35,725 nucleotides of DNA from Streptomyces sp. TRM64462. Lineage in GTDB: Bacteria; Actinomycetota; Actinomycetes; Streptomycetales; Streptomycetaceae. A program made the translations under genes and the position numbers. Positions 9,254 through 16,360 of this stretch are shown here, one piece after another (position 1 is the stretch's first letter; every line of letters starts with the position of its first letter). The stretch is from assembly GCF_013362995.1 (NCBI RefSeq), contig NZ_JABWDV010000462.1:1-35725 (forward strand), written 5' to 3'. The notes under the pieces were generated by a model. The model made no database searches. It was not told the DNA's origin and worked only from the letters and a program-made list of their open reading frames with translations.

Positions 9254-10155
9254 CGGCGGCCTCCAGGGACCGAAGGAACCGAGAGCGCGGCCGTGGTCGC
9301 GGCCCTCGTCAGGAACTCGATGGACCGCCGCGCGGTTTCGGGCGCGTCGTGGCTGTGGCGGGGCAGTTCGACGCCGACCAGCCCGTCGTAGCCCACCTCG
9401 GCCAGGGCGGCGAGCACCGGCGGGAACGCGATCTCTCCCGTGCCGAACTCCAGATGGGTGTGGTCGCCGCGTTTCATGTCCTCGATCTGGACGTTGACCA
9501 GATGGGGTCCGGCCCTGCGGACGCACTCGGCCACCGGCTGGGGTTCCAGACAGCGGCAGTGTCCGATGTCGAGCGTCAGGCGGAACGCCTCCGGCTCGCC
9601 CAGGCGCCGGCGCAACGCGTCGAAACGGTCGAGCGTGTCGACGAACATGCCGGGTTCGGGCTCGAAACCGAGCGTGACGCCGTGCGCGGCGGCGTACGCG
9701 GTGAGTTCCTCACAGCCCGCGGTGAGGCGGTCCCATGCCTGTGCCTCGGACAGGCCAGGCGGCGCCTGACCGCTCCAGAAGGACACGACCCGGACGTCGA
9801 GGTCCGCGGCGATGAGTACGGCCCGGCGCAGCAGGTCGACGCGCAGGGCAGCGCCTTCGCCGGACAACAGGGTCGGATGGTGCTTGCGTCGCGGGTCGAG
9901 CAGATAGCGGCCGCCGGTCTCGATCACGGCGGTGAGGCCCAGGGCGTCCAGCCGGGCGGCGAGCCGGGTGAGCCGGCGGGGCAGGTCCGGAGCGAACGGG
10001 TCGAGGTGGCGGTGGTCCAGGGTCAGGCCCACCCCCTGGTAGCCGAGGTCGGCGAGGACGGCCAGGGCGTCGTCGAGCGAGTGATCGCCGAAGCCGTTGG
10101 TTCCGTAACCGAATCGGAGTCCGAGTGCCGGGATGCGGGTCGTCCGGGATGTCAT
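9250..10155 (-). CDS. sugar phosphate isomerase/epimerase (AP-endonuclease 2-like TIM barrel)
   Basis: 301 residues. Metal-binding motifs run in the usual order: FEPEPG (E165/E167), LDIGHC (D196, H199), QIEDMKRGDHTH and GVELPRH (E263), which fits the xylose-isomerase-like superfamily that interconverts or dehydrates sugars and cyclitols. ATG 10155 has AGGAGG 11-12 nt upstream. It is the only operon gene preceded by a sizable gap (178 bp after the prenyltransferase), and that gap carries three direct repeats. With eboE it gives the operon two barrels of this superfamily. The presence of an inositol-phosphate synthase upstream makes an inositol or ketoinositol derivative a reasonable but unproven substrate. 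Confidence 0.88.
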   Translation of the reverse strand: MTSRTTRIPALGLRFGYGTNGFGDHSLDDALAVLADLGYQGVGLTLDHRHLDPFAPDLPRRLTRLAARLDALGLTAVIETGGRYLLDPRRKHHPTLLSGEGAALRVDLLRRAVLIAADLDVRVVSFWSGQAPPGLSEAQAWDRLTAGCEELTAYAAAHGVTLGFEPEPGMFVDTLDRFDALRRRLGEPEAFRLTLDIGHCRCLEPQPVAECVRRAGPHLVNVQIEDMKRGDHTHLEFGTGEIAFPPVLAALAEVGYDGLVGVELPRHSHDAPETARRSIEFLTRAATTAALSVPSVPGGRR

Positions 10156-10286
10156 GGAGAGGTGAGCCTCCTGAGTGCGCGTGCCCCGGGGCGCGGGGGC
10201 GGCGGGGAGCCGACGGCTGGGTGGGAGGGCGCTGTGCGGCGAGGGTGTCCGGTCGCGGCACGCTCGCCGGCGGTGGCGACGTGTGC

Positions 10287-10336
10287 GGGACCGGCATGCT
10301 CAGGGACCGGGCATGCTCAGGGACCGGGCACGCTCA
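10287..10336 (-). repeat. three direct repeats of a 16-17-nt unit at the end of the prenyltransferase gene
   Basis: Units at 10287-10302, 10303-10319 and 10320-10336 read GGGACCGGGCATGCTCA on the plus strand; the first lacks one G and the last has one substitution. The third unit contains the stop codon of the UbiA-like gene (10334-10336). Each unit carries TGA on the coding strand. The duplication could have arisen by slippage. A role in mRNA processing or as binding sites is open. Confidence 0.9.
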
Positions 10337-11245
10337 GGTGGGGGCGATTCGCCGGCCCAGCGAGCGGGCCAGCGGATGGGCGGCCGCGATCAGCAGGGCC
10401 ACGGCCGGGGAGCCGGAACGGGCGATGAATCCGGCCTGAAGGGGCAGCAGCGCGTGGATTCCCGCGCCGACCGCCTGCTGGACCCGGCCTGCGGAGGGGC
10501 CGCGCGACACGGCTGCCAGCGGGGGCGTGAAGCCGGCCAGGTACATGGCGGCCAGGGACGCGGAGGCCCCTCGGTCGAGGCGCCGCACGCCGGGGGCCGG
10601 AGCGGCGGCCACGGCCAGGGCGACACCGGCCGATCCGCCGATGCCGAGAGCGGCCGCGGTGGCGGTGCCCGGGCCCGGTGCCACCTCCTCCCGGCTCAGC
10701 CGCGTGATCAGCCCGGTGTGCAGCGCGACGACGCCCGCCGCGGGGAGGGCCGACCTGAGGGTCCCGCCCCCGGTGACCGCGCCGGACAGCACATCGATGC
10801 CGCGCGCGGCGCCCATGACGAACGGGCCCGCCGGTGTCGACTTGAACAGCAGGTCGTACGACCAGACGGCGGTGGACAGGGCCACCGCGGAGGTGAGGCC
10901 CCTGCGCCCGCCCGCGGCGGCGCTCAGTCCGACACCGGTGGCGGTCAGCCCGGCCGCCAGGGCGAAGGCCGCGCCGGGGCTCACCAGGCCCGAGGGAATG
11001 GGGCGTTCAGGTCGTTCCACGGCGTCGATCTCGCGGTCCGCCCAGTCGTTCAGCGCCATCCCGGCCCAGTACAGGCAGACGGAGGAGGCCGCCGCCACTG
11101 CCACCCGGGGACGGAGCCGGGCCCCCGAGGACACCATCCCGGCAAGGACGTCGCCGGGCACCGTGAGCGCCGCCGGTGCGCGGACGAGCCGTACGGCCGC
11201 GCGCAGGCGGGCGCGCCCCGTCATCGGATGCCGTCGCCGCCTCAT
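10334..11245 (-). CDS. UbiA-like prenyltransferase (EboC-type, SCO3242-like family)
   Basis: 303 residues, integral membrane protein with about eight hydrophobic helices. The first Asp-rich motif NDWADREID (66-74) binds prenyl diphosphate through magnesium; the second region is YDLLFKSTPAG followed by GAARGIDVLSG (130-155). These match the UbiA superfamily, which attaches prenyl chains to aromatic or other acceptors at the membrane. I recall this actinobacterial subgroup as the SCO3242 family prenyltransferases. ATG 11245 overlaps the upstream stop (ATGA); M8 is an alternative start. Described Ebo operons include a UbiA homologue (EboC). Neither acceptor nor chain length can be read from the sequence. 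The gene product would provide the membrane step of the pathway. Confidence 0.88.
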   Translation of the reverse strand: MRRRRHPMTGRARLRAAVRLVRAPAALTVPGDVLAGMVSSGARLRPRVAVAAASSVCLYWAGMALNDWADREIDAVERPERPIPSGLVSPGAAFALAAGLTATGVGLSAAAGGRRGLTSAVALSTAVWSYDLLFKSTPAGPFVMGAARGIDVLSGAVTGGGTLRSALPAAGVVALHTGLITRLSREEVAPGPGTATAAALGIGGSAGVALAVAAAPAPGVRRLDRGASASLAAMYLAGFTPPLAAVSRGPSAGRVQQAVGAGIHALLPLQAGFIARSGSPAVALLIAAAHPLARSLGRRIAPT

Positions 11246-12405
11246 GCGGCCGTCCGTAAGCCGCGCGCCCAGTCGACGAGGTCCGAGAACTGCCGTTCCA
11301 GGACGTGCTCATGGCCGTCGACCGGGTCCTTGAAGAAGAACCCCAGGTCGGTCATGGGCCCCGAGCGGCCCGCCCGGCAGGCTGCCGCCATCAGCCGCGC
11401 GAGGTCGAGCACGAGCGGCGCGGCGAGGGCGGAGTCACAGCCCTGCCAGGTGAACTGCAGGGACATCCGGGCACCGAGGAAGCCCTCGAAGGTGATGTGG
11501 TCCCAGGCGGTCTTCCACTCGCCCAGGGCGGGTACGTTGTGGATGTGGACGCCGCCGTCCACGGAGTGGCCGAGCGTGCTCTGCACCACCAGGGCCTTGC
11601 TGGCCGCCTTGCTGTTCACCGGGCCCGGAGCTTCGAGCGTCGCGCCGTCACCACCGCCGAGCAGGTTCGTCCCCGACCAGCTGCGCACGCGCAGCGCGCG
11701 CCGCGCGAACATCGGTGCCAGAACGGACTTCACCAGGGTCTCACCGGTCTTGCCGTCGCTGCCGGTGAACGGGACGGCGCGGAGCCGGGCCAGTTCCGTC
11801 AGGGCGGGCAGCCGGGCTCCCGTGGAAGGAGTGAAGTCCACGTAGGCGCATCCCGCTTCGAACGCCGCGTAGGCGTAGAGCGAGCTGGCGGGCAGCAGCG
11901 CGTCGCCTCCCGGTACGGAGGGCTCCCGCAGCGCCTGTCGCAGGGCGGCCAGCGACGCGTGGGCGGGGTGCGGGGATACCGGTGGTTCGGTCGAGGAGAG
12001 GTTCACCACCACCACGGTGTCGAGGTGGTTCCGCTCGCGGAACTCGACGAGATCGGCGGTCAGGCCGCGGATCACGCTGGCCGGGTCATCGGACGTGCCG
12101 TCCGTGCCCGGGCGGATGCGCGCGTTCGCGGCCTCCAGGTCGTCCGCGATCAGAGAGGGCAGACCGGCCGGCAGTACTCCATCGGCGACCAGCTCTTCGG
12201 CACGCTTGACCAGGTCCGGTCCGGCGATGTCGTGTCCGCCGCAGAGGAGTTCGTCGAAGTCCGGCAAGGGAACCCCGCGGAACGGTTCGAGGGTGGTGAC
12301 ACAGCCGACGGGGTCGTGTCTGCCTCTGCGGACGGCGGCCAGCCCCGCGATGACGGTGGTGGCCACGGACCCCCGTGCGCCGATCATCCACAGGCCGGTG
12401 TTCAT
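11242..12405 (-). CDS. inositol-3-phosphate synthase-like enzyme (Ino1 family), first gene of the Ebo-type operon
   Basis: 387 residues. Ino1 enzymes convert glucose 6-phosphate to inositol phosphate through an NAD-dependent aldol cyclisation. Seen here: nucleotide-binding WMIGARGSVATT (6-17), NLSSTEPP (134-141), the catalytic core GSDGKTGETLVKS (214-226), NLLGGGDG, SKAASK (264-269), and WQGCDSALAAPLVLDL towards the end. ATG 12405 is preceded by AAGGAG seven bases ahead; the frame stays open upstream only through repeats. The protein is somewhat longer than the short actinobacterial Ino1 (about 360). It leads a run of seven genes with overlaps or short gaps. In known Ebo operons the cyclase is a dehydroquinate-synthase-like protein (EboD); an Ino1-type enzyme in that role is notable. 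The housekeeping inositol synthase is probably elsewhere. Confidence 0.9.
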   Translation of the reverse strand: MNTGLWMIGARGSVATTVIAGLAAVRRGRHDPVGCVTTLEPFRGVPLPDFDELLCGGHDIAGPDLVKRAEELVADGVLPAGLPSLIADDLEAANARIRPGTDGTSDDPASVIRGLTADLVEFRERNHLDTVVVVNLSSTEPPVSPHPAHASLAALRQALREPSVPGGDALLPASSLYAYAAFEAGCAYVDFTPSTGARLPALTELARLRAVPFTGSDGKTGETLVKSVLAPMFARRALRVRSWSGTNLLGGGDGATLEAPGPVNSKAASKALVVQSTLGHSVDGGVHIHNVPALGEWKTAWDHITFEGFLGARMSLQFTWQGCDSALAAPLVLDLARLMAAACRAGRSGPMTDLGFFFKDPVDGHEHVLERQFSDLVDWARGLRTAA

Positions 12406-12561
12406 GAGGTTCTCCTTCGTCTGGAACGGGGACGTCTTCGACCATCCGTCCGAGCGCGGGGGATCCGGCTCCGAAGCCGGGCGGCATACGGGCCGGACTG
12501 TGGCTTCCTGCGTCAACGGGAAAGGGATTCCAGGGCGTGCAGACCGCGGAGAAAGGTGGAT

Positions 12562-12621
12562 GCGCTGCTCGATACCGCGCTGCTCGATACCGAGCTGTTC
12601 GACACCGCGCTGTCCGATACT
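12562..12621 (-). repeat. four tandem 15-nt repeats upstream of the Ebo-type operon
   Basis: Units at 12562-12576, 12577-12591, 12592-12606 and 12607-12621. The first two are identical (GCGCTGCTCGATACC) and the others differ at two to four positions. They lie 157-216 bp upstream of the operon's start codon and abut the palindrome at 12617-12634, sharing the GATAC element. The 15-nt period is not a helical repeat. They may be an operator array or expanded leader DNA. Confidence 0.9.
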
Positions 12622-12634
12622 CCCCGGAGAGTAT
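12617..12634 (-). promoter_or_regulatory. 18-bp palindrome, candidate operator of the Ebo-type operon
   Basis: ATACTCCCCGGAGAGTAT is symmetric at 16 of 18 positions (arms ATACTC and GAGTAT around CCGG). A TTGACC hexamer on the minus strand (12645-12640) lies directly upstream and could be a -35 element, which would place the palindrome in the promoter spacer. No regulator gene for it is evident nearby. Promoter assignment is tentative; the palindrome itself is clear. Confidence 0.55.
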
Positions 12635-12650
12635 GAAGCGGTCAAGGGAG

Positions 12651-12669
12651 GGTCGGCCGGGGCCCGACC
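12651..12669 (-). terminator. short hairpin after the UbiB-like gene
   Basis: GGTCGG (12651-12656) and CCGACC (12664-12669) form a 6-bp GC-rich stem with a 7-nt loop, 14 nt past the stop codon of the UbiB-like gene. It may limit read-through into the Ebo-type operon. The stem is short, so the call is weak. Confidence 0.35.
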
Positions 12670-12682
12670 GGCGTGCAGCGCC

Positions 12683-14032
12683 TCATGTCGACTCCTGGGT
12701 TTCGAGTTTGCGGCGGCGTTCTCCGGCTGGGCGGCCTGCCGCGGCGCGGTAGACGATGGGGCGGGCGATGGCCTGGAAGTCGACGTCGGGGTCCAGGCGG
12801 CGGACCGTTTGTTCGACCATGAGGAGTGCGAGGAGGGGGAACACGAACTCCGACGAGGCGTAGATGCCGTTGCGTCGCTGGCTGGCGAAGAGTTCGGTGG
12901 AGAACGCGATGAGGTCGAAGTCCCGTGCGGTGGTGCCGCCGAAGCGGTCGACGAGGCGGGTCATGTCCTGGGTGAAGGTGTCCGTGCTGCTGTGTCTGTC
13001 GACCTGTTCGGCGCTGGCCAGTACCGCTTCGGCGCATCGGGGACCGTTGCGGAAGCCGAGGTTGAGGAAGAACAGGGCCAGGTTCTCCCGTACCACCTCG
13101 GGGATGCGGTAGACGAATCCGGCGTCGAGAACGACGACGGAGCCTGTGGAGGTGAGGCGCAGGTTGCCCGGGTGCAGGTCGCAGTGGACCAGGCCGGTGC
13201 AGAAGAGCATTTCGAAGACGGCTCTCAGTGTCTGCTCGGCGAGTGCCCGGCGTCGTTGCGGGCTCAGTCCGGCGACGTCGACGCGGTCCTGTACCCCGGG
13301 GAGGAAGCCCATGACGACACAGGTTTCTCCGCACAGTGACGGTACGGGTTCGGGTACGGCGACGCATTCGAGGGTGGAGAGGTCCTCGTGGAGGAGTGCG
13401 AGATTCCGCGCTTCGGTGTGCAGGTCGAGTTGGCGCAGCACGCTGGCGCCGACGGCTTGGGCCATGTCGGACAGAGGGGCGCCGCGCAGCCCCGGGAGGC
13501 GGCCTGCGAGTGCGAAGACCGCGCAGAGGATGGTCACGTCTCGGCGGACCGTGTCGGTGAGGCCTGGCCGGCGCAGTTTGACGGCGACTCGGGTGCCGTC
13601 GCGCAGGCGGGCCGGGTAGACGCAGGCGATGCTCCCTGACCCGACGGGTTCGGGGTGGAAGCCCGGGAGCAGCTCGGGCCAGTCGGGTCCGAAGTGCTCT
13701 ATGAGGGCCCGGTGGACGTCCTCGTGGCGCATGGGTTCGACGGCATCGTGGAGGCGTTTGAGCGCGCCGCAGGCGCGTGGCGGCAGGACGTCCTCGCGGG
13801 TGCTGGCGATCTGCGCGAACTTGATGAACGCGGGGCCGAGCCGTTCGACGATCCGCGCGAGTTCCTCGGGCCAGCTCTCCGTGGCGGTTTGTCGCCTCGT
13901 CAGGCGTCGCCATGAGCGCCGGGCCGCGTGGCGGGCGGTGCCCGCGGCGATGGTGGACAGGATCTGGCCGAGGCGCAGGAGTGCCGCCGCGGTGGTCACG
14001 GCAGGCAGGGAGGCGCGCGGCGCTCGTCGCAT
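12683..14032 (-). CDS. ABC1/AarF/UbiB-type atypical kinase
   Basis: 449 residues. Family features appear in order: the N-terminal extension with KFAQ (71-74, the place of the KxGQ motif, with Ala for Gly), the nucleotide loop GSGSIACVY (131-139), VAVKLRRPG with K152, the E207 region LHTEARN, the catalytic loop HCDLHPGN (283-290) and VLDAG (302-305). UbiB proteins are ATPases or kinases that help extract or handle prenylated lipids such as coenzyme Q precursors. A C-terminal membrane segment is weak here. ATG 14032 has AAGGAAA about 12 nt ahead. The gene lies 277 bp upstream of the Ebo-type operon on the same strand, which suggests a shared prenyl-lipid theme. The glycine-to-alanine change in the KxGQ motif is worth noting. 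Confidence 0.88.
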   Translation of the reverse strand: MRRAPRASLPAVTTAAALLRLGQILSTIAAGTARHAARRSWRRLTRRQTATESWPEELARIVERLGPAFIKFAQIASTREDVLPPRACGALKRLHDAVEPMRHEDVHRALIEHFGPDWPELLPGFHPEPVGSGSIACVYPARLRDGTRVAVKLRRPGLTDTVRRDVTILCAVFALAGRLPGLRGAPLSDMAQAVGASVLRQLDLHTEARNLALLHEDLSTLECVAVPEPVPSLCGETCVVMGFLPGVQDRVDVAGLSPQRRRALAEQTLRAVFEMLFCTGLVHCDLHPGNLRLTSTGSVVVLDAGFVYRIPEVVRENLALFFLNLGFRNGPRCAEAVLASAEQVDRHSSTDTFTQDMTRLVDRFGGTTARDFDLIAFSTELFASQRRNGIYASSEFVFPLLALLMVEQTVRRLDPDVDFQAIARPIVYRAAAGRPAGERRRKLETQEST

Positions 14033-14108
14033 GTGGCCACACTTTCCTTAAGTAGGTGATTGTGGGGTGTCGAGCCGACGGCCTAGGGGTTCTTGGGGAC
14101 TGTATGCC

Positions 14109-14138
14109 TTGACAGGCCTATGTTGCTTAGTTTTTATA
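14109..14138 (+). promoter_or_regulatory. promoter of the 14182 gene
   Basis: TTGACA (14109-14114) is a perfect -35 hexamer; an unusually AT-rich block (14131-14142) follows, with TTTATA at 14133-14138 as the best-spaced -10 candidate (18 bp). Such a consensus-like promoter is rare in high-GC genomes and suggests strong expression. Confidence 0.6.
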
Positions 14139-14144
14139 TAACTA
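14128..14144 (+). promoter_or_regulatory. AT-rich palindrome over the -10 region
   Basis: TAGTT (14128-14132) and AACTA (14140-14144) form an inverted repeat with a 7-bp spacer, 12 of 16 positions symmetric overall. It covers the -10 candidate, so a bound repressor would block the promoter. The cognate regulator is unknown. Confidence 0.45.
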
Positions 14145-14181
14145 CCTCGCATGGGGTGCACAGCCTAGCTGCGGAGGAAAC

Positions 14182-15378
14182 ATGACTCAATCGATCGACG
14201 CCAGGTTGAAGGAAGGCCTGGTGTCCCTCACGCCACCGCCCGCGACCCGGTACAACGACCCCGCGGAGTACCTGGACTTCGCCCGGCCGATCACCGAGAA
14301 GTTCCTGCCGTACGACACCCGTAGCGACAGTGAACTGCGGGAGGTGTCCGAAGGGCATGACAGCCCCCTTGAGCGCGAGCGCGCGCTGTGGGAGCTGGCG
14401 GACCGCAGCCCGGAGGAGAGCCTGGCGTTCATCGCCGACACGATCGGCACCGAGACGGACCGCTCGGTCCGCTCGGGTGCGCTGTGGCTGGCGCTGCGTT
14501 CGGCCGGCCCGAGGTCCCTGAGCACGCTGGAGAAGTACGCGACGGACGACGACCCCGAGGTCGCCGACTGGGCGCGGGTGCTCGCGGGTGACATCACGGG
14601 CGTGAAGCCGGAGCGCGTGTACAACGAGGCCGAGGTCGAGGAGACCGGCTACTTCGACCAGACGGTCCCGCTCATCATCGGCGGCCGGGTCGTCATCATG
14701 ACGCCGGGTGTCGGCGCGGTGCGCGCGGTGCTCTCACCGCTGTGGTTCGACTCGATTCTCGGCCGCGTGCTGGCCAGCACGAACGTCGAGACGATCCGCA
14801 CCGACCTCACCGTCGAGAAGGCGCTCGAGGGCCTCAACGCGGACGGCTCGTGCCACTACGAGATCTTCCCGTTCCGCGGGCTGAGCGTGGAGTACGACGG
14901 GAAGAACCTGGAGCACAACTACCTCTCCGAGACGCTGCGGCCGTTCTACCCGAGCGGCTTCGTCGGCAAGGGCGAGATGGTCGAGGTGCCGGTGTCGCTC
15001 GGCCGTATCGCGCTCACGTCGCTCGCCGGCAAGGGCGAGGTGGCCATTCACGGCGACGGTCCGCGTGCGCAGCGGCTGCGCGCCGCCGACATGCCGTTCG
15101 TGCAGAGCGTGCGCGGCCGGTACTACGGCTGGGCCGCGGTCAACCTGGACCGCACCTTCGACCGCGGCACCGTCGGCGCCGGCGATGTGCAGCTGTCGAA
15201 CCCGACGGACCCGATCGCGGGCCCGATGACCAACGCCAAGCTGTACGGCACGTTCCGCGGCAAGTCCGGCGACTACGCCGGCGCGGGCCGCTACACGCTC
15301 AACTCGATCAAGTGCCACGGCCGTCCCGACGGCCGGATCGACGTGGTCGAGAACGGCGGTGAGCTCGCCGCCGAGTGA
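14182..15378 (+). CDS. protein of unknown function, HEAT-like N-terminus and Gly-rich C-terminus
   Basis: 398 residues, not recognised. ATG 14182 follows GGAGGA (14173-14178). No signal peptide or membrane helix is evident, so it is probably cytosolic. Residues about 50-145 look like helical repeats (LERERALWELADRSPEES, DRSVRSGALWLALRS, LSTLEKYATDDDPEVADWAR), similar in feel to HEAT units or a vitellogenin-like scaffold. Residues about 150-398 are rich in glycine and hydrophobic strands (PLIIGGRVVIMTPGVG, VSLGRIALTSLAGKGEVAI, RGRYYGWAAVNLDRTFD) and should be a beta-domain of some 240 residues. It stands alone between the divergent UbiB-like gene and a convergent HxlR gene, with its own strong promoter and terminator. 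Conserved cysteines or a catalytic signature were not spotted. Confidence 0.85.
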   Translation: MTQSIDARLKEGLVSLTPPPATRYNDPAEYLDFARPITEKFLPYDTRSDSELREVSEGHDSPLERERALWELADRSPEESLAFIADTIGTETDRSVRSGALWLALRSAGPRSLSTLEKYATDDDPEVADWARVLAGDITGVKPERVYNEAEVEETGYFDQTVPLIIGGRVVIMTPGVGAVRAVLSPLWFDSILGRVLASTNVETIRTDLTVEKALEGLNADGSCHYEIFPFRGLSVEYDGKNLEHNYLSETLRPFYPSGFVGKGEMVEVPVSLGRIALTSLAGKGEVAIHGDGPRAQRLRAADMPFVQSVRGRYYGWAAVNLDRTFDRGTVGAGDVQLSNPTDPIAGPMTNAKLYGTFRGKSGDYAGAGRYTLNSIKCHGRPDGRIDVVENGGELAAE

Positions 15379-15395
15379 GCTGAGCCCTGACACGG

Positions 15396-15428
15396 CGGTG
15401 CACCCCCATGGTGCGTGGGGGTGCACCG
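15396..15428. terminator. strong bidirectional hairpin terminator
   Basis: CGGTGCACCCCCA (15396-15408) and TGGGGGTGCACCG (15416-15428) form a perfect 13-bp stem with a 7-nt loop between two convergent genes. The plus strand continues with TCCTTTCC. It would serve both the 14182 gene and the HxlR gene. Confidence 0.85.
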
Positions 15429-15465
15429 TCCTTTCCTGCCCCAGCCCGTCTCGGCTCGGCTCAGC

Positions 15466-16113
15466 TCAGCTCAGACCTAGCATCAGGGAGCAGCGGAGCA
15501 CGGCCTCCGGGTCGTCGCCCTTGATCCGGACGTCACCTGTGGCGATGGCCTGGAACGGGGACACCATCCTGGCGCCCACCTGGACGAACGTACTGGCATC
15601 GCATTCGATGGTCAGCGCGGGCTCCGCCACCGAGCCGCGCTCGAAGGACACCCGGCCGCCGCGCACCAGGATCTGGAAGGTCTGGTCGCTGACCTTGAAC
15701 TCGTACACCTCGTCGACCTGCGGGATGGCGTCCTCGACGATCAGCGCCTGTACGGCGAGGAAGCCCCACTCGGCGCGGGTCGCGCCGGTGGTGTCCGACT
15801 CGTCGAGGAACTTCAGGCCCCAGCGTGCGAGCGCGAGGACGGGCTCGCGGAGTTCCTGGCCGGTCTCGGTGAGCCGGTAGAGCCGGGCACGGCCGTCGTC
15901 GGCCACGGAGGTCTGCTCGACCAGGCCTTGTTCGACGAGCATCCGGAGCCGGTCCGTGAGGAGATTGGGCCCGATGCCGGGCAGATTCTCCAGCAGGCTC
16001 TTGAAGCGGGCGGGGCCGATCAGCAGCTCCCGCACGATGAGGAGGGTCCACCGCTCGCCGACGACGTCCAGGCCGGCGGCCAGTCCGCAGAATTGCCCGT
16101 ACTCACGTCTCAT
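15466..16113 (-). CDS. HxlR-family transcriptional regulator with SCP2-like C-terminal domain
   Basis: 215 residues. Residues about 8-100 form the winged helix of the HxlR family: YGQFCGLAAGLDVVGERWTL, then LLIGPARFKSLLENLPGIGPN and LLTDRLRMLVEQGLVEQ. The rest (about 115-215) resembles a sterol-carrier-type (SCP2) domain, with VSDQTFQILVRGG and LTIECDASTFVQV, and may bind a hydrophobic ligand; this two-domain layout is known in actinobacteria. ATG 16113 has AAGGAG six bases ahead; upstream codons belong to the leader. It is divergent from the 16361-21811 gene run and both sides carry a TTACTGT-containing palindrome, so it is the likely local regulator and probably also controls itself. Confidence 0.9.
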   Translation of the reverse strand: MRREYGQFCGLAAGLDVVGERWTLLIVRELLIGPARFKSLLENLPGIGPNLLTDRLRMLVEQGLVEQTSVADDGRARLYRLTETGQELREPVLALARWGLKFLDESDTTGATRAEWGFLAVQALIVEDAIPQVDEVYEFKVSDQTFQILVRGGRVSFERGSVAEPALTIECDASTFVQVGARMVSPFQAIATGDVRIKGDDPEAVLRCSLMLGLS

Positions 16114-16124
16114 GGCGGACTCCT

Positions 16125-16146
16125 TTACTGTCATTGTCGATAGTAA
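16125..16146 (-). promoter_or_regulatory. palindrome upstream of the HxlR gene
   Basis: The arms TTACTGTC (16125-16132) and GATAGTAA (16139-16146) match at seven of eight positions around a 6-bp spacer. The element ends 12 bp ahead of the regulator's start codon, overlapping its leader or promoter. This is the expected place for an autoregulatory operator of an HxlR-type protein. Confidence 0.6.
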
Positions 16147-16279
16147 CATTCGCGGCGGCTGTCCAGAGCGCCCCGACGCGGCGGGCCGGGTGAGGTGGTC
16201 CGGGGGCCTCAACTCGGCACGGGAGGTCCGGGTATGCGCCCGTGCCGCGTGCGGCGGAGTGCGACACCCTTGGTGATCC

Positions 16280-16307
16280 TTGCCAACTTACTGTGTAATC
16301 GTATAGC
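16280..16307 (+). promoter_or_regulatory. promoter of the 16361 gene run with internal palindrome
   Basis: TTGCCA (16280-16285), a 16-bp spacer and TATAGC (16302-16307) form a plausible vegetative promoter. Inside the spacer TTACTGTGTAA (16288-16298) is a palindrome (TTAC/GTAA) that shares TTACTGT with the element before the HxlR gene. A repressor bound there would block the promoter. Confidence 0.6.
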
Positions 16308-16360
16308 CTCCGTGCGGACAGCTCGAGTCGGCGGCCTGTTGTGGGCCCAATCTCGCTGGG

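Noticed and set aside
12562..12621. CRISPR-like repeat array
   Set aside because: The units are contiguous without spacers, only 15 nt long, and no cas genes are present.
12406..12645. N-terminal extension of the inositol-phosphate-synthase-like protein
   Set aside because: The frame is open to 12645, but the extension is encoded by the tandem repeats and palindrome, and ATG 12405 has an AAGGAG site and starts exactly before the nucleotide-binding motif.
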